Assembly: GCA_903858975.1 (NCBI GenBank)
Contig: CAIOKW010000332.1
Location: 1-13,471, forward strand
Reading direction: 5' to 3'
DNA: 13,471 nucleotides
DNA from: Oligoflexia bacterium
GTDB lineage: Bacteria; Bdellovibrionota; UBA1018; CAIMNF01
Shown here one piece after another: positions 7,315 through 13,471 of this stretch. Every line of letters begins with the position of its first letter. The first letter of the stretch is position 1. The notes below the pieces were generated by a model. It did no database searches. It was not told the DNA's origin and saw nothing but the letters and a program-made list of their open reading frames with translations. Position numbers and translations under genes: made by a program.

Positions 7315-7403
7315 TGGTGCCGAGAACCGGAATCGAACCGGTACGTCCATTGCTGAACCCAGGATTTTAAGTCCTGTGCGTCTACCAATTTCGCCACCCC
7401 GGC
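7315..7403 (-). tRNA. tRNA-Leu, anticodon UAA
   Basis: The minus strand reads GCCGGGGTGGCGAAATTGGT and onward as a class II tRNA. The 7-base acceptor stem GCCGGGG pairs with TCTCGGC (two G-U pairs), the D-arm is typical of leucine tRNAs, and stem CAGGA/TCCTG encloses the loop CTTAAAA with anticodon TAA at 7368-7370. A long variable arm and the T-arm with GGTTCGATTCC follow. The discriminator is A, and CCA is encoded in the gene (7315-7317). It decodes UUA and, by wobble, UUG. A possible -35 (TTGACT, 7434-7439) lies upstream with only a poor -10. The lipoprotein gene starts 22 bases downstream with no terminator between. Confidence 0.97.
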
Positions 7404-7510
7404 ACACCTGAAATTGGAAACCCTAGTCTGCCAAGTCAATCGCGGTTTTGCAATCGGTAAACCAAGATACCGCAACGCAACATTAAGAAGTTTCGGTATG
7501 ATGGGTTCTT

Positions 7511-9070
7511 ATGATTCTACTTGCCTCTATCTTTCTGGGTCTCAGCGCCCAAGCGGCCCCCCTCCCTGCACCTCAACCGGTCACGGGGATTGCAGACCTT
7601 CATAACCATATGTTTGCCGAGTACGCTTTTGGTGGCGCCTGGCTTCACGGAAGCGTAGAGGGTGAGATCAGTCAGGCGCTCGCAAGCTGTGAAGTTCATA
7701 CGGATCCCTTAAGCATTCTGGGAGACCACGCTCGAGTTCGACTTCCCTTCGTGAGTCGCTTCATCGGAAAAATATTGGGATCATCAGGCGATACAGGTAA
7801 TCACGCTGATCACCATGAGGGTTACCCAAGCTTTGGGGGCTGGCCAAGATGGGATACCATCGCCCACCAACAAGTTTGGGAGGGGCATCTAAAATCCGCT
7901 CATGAAGCAGGCCTGAATCTCCTCATCGTTTCTCTCGTCAACTACGAAGTGTTTTGTGAACTCATGCCCGAGGAAAACATGAAATATGCGAATTGCTCCG
8001 ATGAAGCAGCAGTGGAGCGGCAACTAGAAGCGGCAAGACGATTTGAACGCAATCATGAATGGTTTAAGATCGTCACCACTGCCCAAGAAGCGCGAGATGC
8101 GATTGCGCGAGGTAAGCTCGCTGTGATTCTTTCTATTGAAGCCACTCACATCTTTGGTGACCAAAACTGGCGCCCTGAGTTTGAAAAAGCATATCAATCT
8201 GGCGTCCGCACCTTACAGATGGCCCATCAGCAGGATAATCGCTTTGCCGGAGTGGCCCTCCATAACCCCATTTTTCAAATCATCGCCTGGATTCAAGATT
8301 TCAAAAAAAATGGAAAATGGTGGGAAATCGTTCATCCCTCAAAATTTGGCTTCAAGTATCAGCAAGACCCTAAAACCGGAACTAAATTGAACACCGCTGG
8401 AATTACAGATGAAGGGCGAGCTCTCGTTCTTACCCTGATGAAACGCGGGATGCCGATAGACCTAGCCCATTTATCCGAGAAAACGGTACAGGACATTGAA
8501 GCGATCACTAGTGCCCACGAAAACTATCCCGTTTATATCTCTCACGGCCATTTTAGAGACGCGATGAATGATGGAAAATTTAGTGTCTGGGAAAAATCAT
8601 CCTCACAAAATACGCTTGAGTTCATTAAACGCTCTCAAGGAGTCTTTGGCTTACGAACCGGGCCCGAGAAAACAAAAGACTTTCCAAGCTCCCCTGCACC
8701 AAACGACTGCCAAGGCAGCTCTAAGTCTTTTGCCCAAACTTATCAGTACGGAGTCAGCCAAGGCCTCCATGTGGGATTTGGAAGCGACTTTAATGGATTC
8801 ATCCAACAGACAAGACCCCGCTTCGGAAACAAGCAGGAAACCTGCGGAGCCGAAACCGATCCTGAGCTCCGAACGAAGCAGCAAATGGCTCAAAAAAACC
8901 CACTCCATAAACGATTTGACCAGTCCGGCCTCGGAGACATGTCGCAACTAACAGACCTCATGACCGAGATCAAAAGCTTTGGCGTGAATACCCAAGAACT
9001 CGAATCATCAGCAGGAGCCTACATCTCCATGTGGGAGCGAGCAGAAAAAATCGCGAAGTCCATTCAATGA
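7511..9070 (+). CDS. Exported M19-family (membrane dipeptidase-like) metallopeptidase
   Basis: A 519-residue member of the renal/membrane dipeptidase family M19, amidohydrolase fold, which typically cleaves dipeptides with two zinc ions. Metal ligands appear in the expected order: D29-L-H31-N-H33 at the first strand, Glu210 in LSIEATH (bridging ligand), then PIDLAHLS (His320), ISHGHF (His345), and GFGSDFNG (Asp426). Residues 1-16 (MILLASIFLGLSAQAA) form a signal peptide that lacks the usual basic residues, so it should act outside the cytoplasm, perhaps on peptides from the cell wall or medium. It is longer than most M19 enzymes (commonly about 350-420), with extra sequence at about 40-125 and 260-295. 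The ATG follows an in-frame stop at 7499 and has no strong Shine-Dalgarno. Its stop is one base from the end of convergent der. Confidence 0.87.
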   Translation: MILLASIFLGLSAQAAPLPAPQPVTGIADLHNHMFAEYAFGGAWLHGSVEGEISQALASCEVHTDPLSILGDHARVRLPFVSRFIGKILGSSGDTGNHADHHEGYPSFGGWPRWDTIAHQQVWEGHLKSAHEAGLNLLIVSLVNYEVFCELMPEENMKYANCSDEAAVERQLEAARRFERNHEWFKIVTTAQEARDAIARGKLAVILSIEATHIFGDQNWRPEFEKAYQSGVRTLQMAHQQDNRFAGVALHNPIFQIIAWIQDFKKNGKWWEIVHPSKFGFKYQQDPKTGTKLNTAGITDEGRALVLTLMKRGMPIDLAHLSEKTVQDIEAITSAHENYPVYISHGHFRDAMNDGKFSVWEKSSSQNTLEFIKRSQGVFGLRTGPEKTKDFPSSPAPNDCQGSSKSFAQTYQYGVSQGLHVGFGSDFNGFIQQTRPRFGNKQETCGAETDPELRTKQQMAQKNPLHKRFDQSGLGDMSQLTDLMTEIKSFGVNTQELESSAGAYISMWERAEKIAKSIQ

Positions 9071-9071
9071 C

Positions 9072-10553
9072 CTAACGTTTTTCGCCCGTGTTTTTTGTCT
9101 TCAAAAAGTGAAGCCTAATGGGCGACCCCTGAAACCCATAGCGCTCACGAATCGCACGGATCAGGTGCCGGCTTAAGCTGAAATGAATCTTCTTCGGATC
9201 ACTGACGTGCCCCACAAAGGTCGGAGGATTTTTCCCGGATTGATGCACAAAATAGAACTTCGCATTGTTTGGATTGTGGACCTCAGCAGCATTACGAATA
9301 AACTCAGTGAGCTCACGGGTTTGAATCTTCAATGATCTTTGCTCGATCACATGCTGAGCCACCCGAAATAGACGATCAAGACCAATGGAATCCTTAGCGG
9401 TCGTGAACACCAAGGGTGCGTAACCAAGGAACCGGATCTTCTTGCGAATCTCTTCTTCAGCTAACTTCTGAGAAAACTCTGGATTATTCACCTGAGTATC
9501 CCACTTGTTCAGAACCAGAATTACACTGCAGCCCATCTCCTCGATCAGACCCGCAATCTTTTCATCTTGATCATAAACTCCGGTCTCACCATCCATCACG
9601 AGAAACGCAAGATCCGCACGCTCCAACATTTTCCGAGTCTGAACGACAGAAAGAACTTCAATCCCCTGCTCGGTCTTATTTTTACGTCGAATCCCTGCAG
9701 TATCAATCACGACGAAGTCTTTGCCATGCCAATTAATATTAAGATCAATCGCATCCACCGTTGTACCCGCAATCGGGCTCACAATGGTTCGCTTTTCACC
9801 GCAAATTGCATTCAGAAGCGTACTCTTGCCCACATTCGGCTGGCCTACGATCGCAATGCTTGGAATCCGTGCTGGACGCTTTTCATCCTCCGCTTCGAGT
9901 TCATCCATCTCCTCTGAATCAAGATCTAAGAACTCAACTTCCTCTTCGGACTCAGGCTCCTGCTCTTCTCCTGACGCCTCGTCCTCATCCTCGTATTCAT
10001 CCTCGTCCAATTCGTCATTTTCTTCATCACTCAACGCATCTTGAGCATCAGGAAAAATGCGATCAACAATCATTTCCTTTAAATCATCAATCTGAAGAGC
10101 ATGTTCGGCCGACACTGGAATCAAGGTTTCAATTCCAAGCGCGTAGAACTCATTCATTCCTTCTTCGGATTGATCGGAATCCGCTTTATTCAAACAACAA
10201 ATTAGGGGAACCTGATCCCGAAGCCCTGAACGACGCAGTTCATGATACACCTCTTCATCGGCCGATGTCAGGCCCGCACGGATGTCTACCACAAACAATA
10301 CAATCGACGCTTCGGTCAGCGCAGTTTCAACTTGAAGCCTGATCTCTTCCTTAAATTGACCCTCTCCGAGACCACCGGTATCAATCAAATTTACTTTATA
10401 TTCTTTAGCTCGGACCCAAAAAGTCGCGGGCTCCACAATCCGATCCCGAGTCACGCCCGGGGTATCCAGAACAAGCGCCCTTTTTCTTCCCAGTAAGCGA
10501 TTAAATAAACTACTTTTACCTACGTTTGGTCGGCCTACAATTACTACGTTCAT
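9072..10553 (-). CDS. der: Ribosome-assembly GTPase Der (EngA)
   Basis: Double-GTPase factor needed for maturation of the large ribosomal subunit. The first G domain has GRPNVGKS (7-14), DTGG (58-61) and NKAD (122-125). The second has GQPNVGKS (237-244), DTAG (284-287) and NKWD (349-352). A C-terminal KH-like domain follows from about residue 403 with the typical GNPPTFVGH-like text (here SGKNPPTFVGH). The linker between the G domains is strikingly acidic: 32 of residues 174-225 are Asp or Glu (DNA 9879-10034). An acidic linker is known in Der, but this one looks long. The ATG at 10553 overlaps the era stop by four bases, so it is the last gene of the mtaB-like/rnc/era/der operon. Length is 493 residues. 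Confidence 0.97.
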   Translation of the reverse strand: MNVVIVGRPNVGKSSLFNRLLGRKRALVLDTPGVTRDRIVEPATFWVRAKEYKVNLIDTGGLGEGQFKEEIRLQVETALTEASIVLFVVDIRAGLTSADEEVYHELRRSGLRDQVPLICCLNKADSDQSEEGMNEFYALGIETLIPVSAEHALQIDDLKEMIVDRIFPDAQDALSDEENDELDEDEYEDEDEASGEEQEPESEEEVEFLDLDSEEMDELEAEDEKRPARIPSIAIVGQPNVGKSTLLNAICGEKRTIVSPIAGTTVDAIDLNINWHGKDFVVIDTAGIRRKNKTEQGIEVLSVVQTRKMLERADLAFLVMDGETGVYDQDEKIAGLIEEMGCSVILVLNKWDTQVNNPEFSQKLAEEEIRKKIRFLGYAPLVFTTAKDSIGLDRLFRVAQHVIEQRSLKIQTRELTEFIRNAAEVHNPNNAKFYFVHQSGKNPPTFVGHVSDPKKIHFSLSRHLIRAIRERYGFQGSPIRLHFLKTKNTGEKR

Positions 10554-11494
10554 CGCTGTGCTCTCTTCTTACTTTTCTTCTGATCTAGACCGTAACCGAG
10601 GCCCTTCATTTTCCTGGACTCAGAAGTCCAGGCTTCAAGCACTTTTACTCGGAGCTCTAAAAAAACCTTTTCACCCAAAAGCGCCTCAATTTCCACTCGA
10701 GCAGAAGACCCAATTTCCTTGATCTTCTTACCGCCTGCTCCAATCACCATTCCTTTTTGACTATCGCGCTCTACATAGATCATCGCAGAAATCGTAATTG
10801 GCTTTTTATTCTCAAGGAATGACTCAATCTCGACAGCACAGCTGTAAGGTAACTCATCTCCGAGTTTCATAAAAAGCTGCTTACGTATTAACTCTGAAAC
10901 TACAAAACGAGAAGATCGGTCGGTCAGAGAATCTGGGTCTTCATAGAGGGGATGGCCTTCAGGAAGTAACTCGAACATATCGGTTAAAAGAGTTTGAACC
11001 CCTTCATCTCGTTCCGCTGAAATCTCAACTGCCTTCAAAAACTTGCACTTCGTACCTTCAATGGCGGTTTGAATTTCAGTCACGAATCCTTCAAGCCATG
11101 CAAATTTCCCCATGTCGTACTTCCGAAGATCGGCTTTATTTACAACGACAATGAGTTTGGCATCTGCCTGCTTCAGGAAATCAATGACTAAGCGTTCAGC
11201 TTCAGGCTTACTGTTTGGATCAATGAGATAGAGAACCACATCCGGTCCATCCAGGGCCCGTCGCACTTCTTGAATCATAAATTCGTTGATTCCGCCTTCT
11301 TTAGCGCGGTGAATTCCAGGCGTATCTACAAATACGATTTGACCCCGATCTTCAGTCACAATCCCGCGAATTTGATCGCGAGTCGTCTGAGCCTTCGGAG
11401 TCACAATTGAAATCGTCTCCTGGAGGATAGTATTCAGGAAAGTACTCTTCCCTACGTTCGGTCTACCAATTAATGCAACAACACCTGATTTCAT
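10550..11494 (-). CDS. era: Ribosome-assembly GTPase Era
   Basis: GTPase that binds the 3' end of 16S rRNA during small-subunit assembly. The 314-residue protein has GRPNVGKS (10-17), the switch-I Thr in KAQTTRD (34-40), DTPG (57-60) followed by IHR, and NKAD (119-122). The KH domain in the C-terminal third includes GMVIGAGGKKIKEIG, the RNA-binding loop, followed by the usual FLELRVKV. The short basic tail KKSKKRAQR is an extra that could add RNA affinity. The start ATG overlaps the rnc stop (ATGA), with GGGAAG six bases upstream as ribosome binding site; its own stop overlaps the der start in the same way. Adjacent rnc and era are common in bacteria. Confidence 0.97.
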   Translation of the reverse strand: MKSGVVALIGRPNVGKSTFLNTILQETISIVTPKAQTTRDQIRGIVTEDRGQIVFVDTPGIHRAKEGGINEFMIQEVRRALDGPDVVLYLIDPNSKPEAERLVIDFLKQADAKLIVVVNKADLRKYDMGKFAWLEGFVTEIQTAIEGTKCKFLKAVEISAERDEGVQTLLTDMFELLPEGHPLYEDPDSLTDRSSRFVVSELIRKQLFMKLGDELPYSCAVEIESFLENKKPITISAMIYVERDSQKGMVIGAGGKKIKEIGSSARVEIEALLGEKVFLELRVKVLEAWTSESRKMKGLGYGLDQKKSKKRAQR

Positions 11495-12219
11495 TTTTCG
11501 CTTCCCAGATTGAATTCCGGAAGTTTAGCCAAGGCTTCCTTCGCCGCATTCTGTTCGGCGTCTTTTTTTGATGAACCTTCATTCGCAGCGAGTACTTGAT
11601 CTTTGACTCGCACTTCTACTGTAAATACTTTTGCATGATCGGGCCCTGCCGAACTCACCAAATGGTAGGTTGGAGTTAAGCGAAACTTACTTTGAACCAC
11701 TTCCTGCAGTTTGGTCTTATGATCTTGAAAAGAGATAGCACAATTCTCGGCTTTAAAGAGAGGCGCAAACAAATAACGGACCACCGGATAAACCGCATTG
11801 AATCCACCATCGATGTAAATCGCAGCAATCAAAGCTTCAAAGGCACTCGACAAAATCGAGGGCTTCTCATTTCCGCCTGATCGCATTTCTCCCTTACCGA
11901 GACGCATCAGTGGACTTAAATGAAGCGACTTTGAAATCTCACTCAAAGTTTTCTCATTCACCACTGCTGCACGCATTTTTGACAGTTGTCCTTCAGCCGC
12001 TTCTGGAAAAGATTCCAATAACAAATCTGAAATCACCAAATCCAATACCGCATCCCCTAGAAACTCAAAGCGTTCGTTATCACGACTTGCCAATGGACGA
12101 TCTTGAAAGTTTTCATGACCGTATGAAACATGAGTTAAGGCGAGTAGTAATAAACGTGAATCGCCGAACTGATAACGAATCTGTTCTTGTAAGGATTGTA
12201 AGGTTGGAGTCTCACTCAT
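11491..12219 (-). CDS. rnc: Ribonuclease III
   Basis: Double-strand-specific endonuclease that processes rRNA precursors and structured mRNA. The 242-residue protein has the signature NERFEFLGDAVLD (48-60), carrying Glu52 and Asp56, which match E. coli Glu41 and Asp45. SSAFEALIAAIYIDGG (124-139) keeps Glu128 (E. coli Glu117). A dsRNA-binding domain spans about 165-234 with GSSKKDAEQNAAKEAL. In the second motif the residue before AFE, normally the catalytic Asp (E. coli Asp114), is Ser125 (codon AGT at 11845-11847), although folding and dsRNA-binding parts look intact. The ATG has GGAG nine bases upstream, inside the preceding gene, and overlaps that gene's end by eight bases. Confidence 0.96.
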   Translation of the reverse strand: MSETPTLQSLQEQIRYQFGDSRLLLLALTHVSYGHENFQDRPLASRDNERFEFLGDAVLDLVISDLLLESFPEAAEGQLSKMRAAVVNEKTLSEISKSLHLSPLMRLGKGEMRSGGNEKPSILSSAFEALIAAIYIDGGFNAVYPVVRYLFAPLFKAENCAISFQDHKTKLQEVVQSKFRLTPTYHLVSSAGPDHAKVFTVEVRVKDQVLAANEGSSKKDAEQNAAKEALAKLPEFNLGSEK

Positions 12220-13411
12220 TTGTTGTCTCTCCTAGCCAGGAAACGTCTCCCGATGCTCGATCCACCACCCAACGGGAGACTTTCACATCGACGACTCGAT
12301 TCTTTTTTGTCTGGAAATCCGAGCTGCCGATTGGGATCAACACCCGCTGATAATTCTTCGAATACCCTGAGATCCATTCGCGACTTCCATCCGGACCCCT
12401 TACATTCCCCTCAAGTAAAACACCCTGAACCAACGGTTCACCCGCAGATCTTACATCCGCAAATCCTCGAGTCATTCGCTCAAGACTGAGGGCCTGAAGA
12501 ATACGCGCACGCTCTTTTCGGATCTCTGGGCGAACCACACCTGGTAATTTAGTTGCCGGAGTCCCACTGCGTTCGCTGTAAGGGAATACATGAAGGCGAT
12601 TCCAAGGTAGGGACTTCAGGAGCTCGAGAGACTCGTTGAAAATGGCTTCCGACTCTCCTGGGAAGCCCGTAATGTAATCCATTCCGATGAATGGCTTCCG
12701 AGTCATGTTTTGAAGTTTAAAAAGGCAGGCCTGAACCTGTTCTCCATTATATTTGCGCTTCATGAGCTTTAAGATGGGAGAACTCACATGCTGAAGTGAA
12801 ACATGAAAGTGCGGGCAAAACGCCTCATGCTTTTCCATCAGATCAATCATTTTATCCGATATCTCAGTAGGATCGAGGGATCCAATTCGAAGCCTCGGGA
12901 GAGCGGTTTTGGTCAGGATGGCTTCTAAGAGTTCATCAATCTGAAGCTTGTCAGACCAATCTAAGCCGTAATCACCAATATTGGTTCCCGTGAGGATGAC
13001 CTCCTGAACCCCTTCTTTGACTAAAGCCTCAATCTTTTCTACGATTAAATCAATCGATAGGCTTCTGGCTGGGCCGCGGCCATAAGGGATTACACAGTAA
13101 GTGCAAAATGAATTACAGCCTTCTTGAATCTTAATAAATGCTCGCGTGCGATAAGTGGAGCTCGCTTCGTCCAACTTTAGAATCTCATCAATTCCACTCG
13201 AGGGCATTGCCCACTCTCGGTCCATGGGATGGCGTGATTTGAGCTCATCATAATCGCTGACAGAACCGAGAATCACGGGAACATCTTGAGTACTGTTTTC
13301 GTTTGATGTGATGTGAGCATGAATCAGTTTTGCAGCCTGATCTTTATTTTGATTACCAATGACTGCGGCAGGAAAATCAACTTTAGACTTTCTATCGGAA
13401 CCCAATGCCAC
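12212..13411 (-). CDS. MtaB-like radical-SAM tRNA methylthiotransferase, N terminus apparently incomplete
   Basis: MtaB enzymes add a methylthio group to t6A37 of tRNAs. From the GTG at 13411 (399 residues) the radical-SAM cluster motif is GCNSFCTYC with Cys99, Cys103 and Cys106. LTGTNIGDYG (about 140-149) resembles the MtaB LTGxHIGxYG more than MiaB or RimO, and HVFPYSERSGTPA (near 300) and a TRAM-like C terminus (GYSKNYQRVLI) follow. The family's N-terminal UPF0004 domain, with three cysteines for a second cluster, is largely absent: the homology picks up at VDFPAAVIGN (11-20). An in-frame TAA at 13422-13424 blocks extension, and all three frames have stops in 13412-13471. The GTG has no visible ribosome binding site. 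Residues about 35-85 look like an extra segment. It could be a truncated or frameshifted gene, or a divergent form. It overlaps rnc by eight bases. Confidence 0.7.
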   Translation of the reverse strand: MALGSDRKSKVDFPAAVIGNQNKDQAAKLIHAHITSNENSTQDVPVILGSVSDYDELKSRHPMDREWAMPSSGIDEILKLDEASSTYRTRAFIKIQEGCNSFCTYCVIPYGRGPARSLSIDLIVEKIEALVKEGVQEVILTGTNIGDYGLDWSDKLQIDELLEAILTKTALPRLRIGSLDPTEISDKMIDLMEKHEAFCPHFHVSLQHVSSPILKLMKRKYNGEQVQACLFKLQNMTRKPFIGMDYITGFPGESEAIFNESLELLKSLPWNRLHVFPYSERSGTPATKLPGVVRPEIRKERARILQALSLERMTRGFADVRSAGEPLVQGVLLEGNVRGPDGSREWISGYSKNYQRVLIPIGSSDFQTKKNRVVDVKVSRWVVDRASGDVSWLGETTNE

Positions 13412-13471
13412 GACAGAATGGGGTTATGGATCCATCGACAAAGCAGCGCAGACAGCTAAATCAATCATCAA

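Noticed and set aside
7293..7475. Longer N terminus for the lipoprotein hydrolase
   Set aside because: The extra 61 residues are a translation of the tRNA-Leu gene and its upstream region, and they would bury the lipoprotein signal.
8568..8951. Second open frames, one on each strand, inside the M19 peptidase gene
   Set aside because: They lie over the conserved metal-ligand region of the M19 frame, and their translations have no recognisable features.
9071..9100. T-rich stretches after the M19 peptidase gene as an intrinsic terminator
   Set aside because: No stable GC-rich stem precedes the T runs, and the sequence is the coding 3' end of der.
9761..10342. A 193-codon open frame on the + strand
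   Set aside because: It lies antisense to der and stays open because of that gene's codon composition, including the acidic-linker codons. It is rich in Ser, His, Pro and Arg and shows no domain or ribosome binding site.
1..13471. Mobile elements, CRISPR arrays, integrase or toxin-antitoxin genes
   Set aside because: No repeat-spacer arrays, terminal inverted repeats, transposase motifs or toxin-antitoxin pairs were found on reading both strands. The single tRNA has no adjacent integrase or obvious attachment-site duplicate.

Overview
The window looks like ordinary chromosomal DNA of a Gram-negative bacterium, with one less familiar accessory stretch in the middle. Sec-type and lipoprotein signals, an era/der/rnc cluster, and a TPR protein carrying a winged helix would suit a Bdellovibrio-like or other 'deltaproteobacterial' lineage. 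That placement is an inference from gene content and style, not a marker-based assignment. Genes are tightly packed, no stretch above 300 bases lacks a gene, and there is no sign of insertion sequences, phage, CRISPR or integrases.

Left part (1-1955, minus strand): the start of a high-affinity phosphate transport operon, pstS followed by pstC with a 4-base ATGA overlap. pstC runs off the left edge, and pstA/pstB would be expected beyond it. In front of pstS lie three copies of a 9-base motif at an exact 15-base period, a candidate phosphate-regulation operator shared with the divergent tyrS gene.

Middle part (1982-9070): tyrS (tyrosyl-tRNA synthetase); a convergent cytoplasmic alpha/beta hydrolase; a divergent two-gene unit made of a small orphan secreted protein and a TPR protein ending in an OmpR-like winged helix; a convergent DUF900-type lipoprotein hydrolase placed 22 bases downstream of a tRNA-Leu(UAA); and an exported M19-type dipeptidase. 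Short structured sequences sit where the convergent genes meet at 6151-6212.

Right part (9072-13411, minus strand): four genes with overlapping ends, an mtaB-like methylthiotransferase, rnc (RNase III), era and der. All act on tRNA, rRNA or ribosome assembly, so this is a translation-apparatus operon. Two members show oddities. RNase III has Ser where a catalytic Asp is normally found, and the mtaB-like gene appears to lack the first part of its N-terminal iron-sulfur domain.

No complete novel system is demonstrated. The best candidates for something undescribed are the secreted protein/TPR-winged-helix pair at 4528-6153 and the 15-base-period repeats before pstS.
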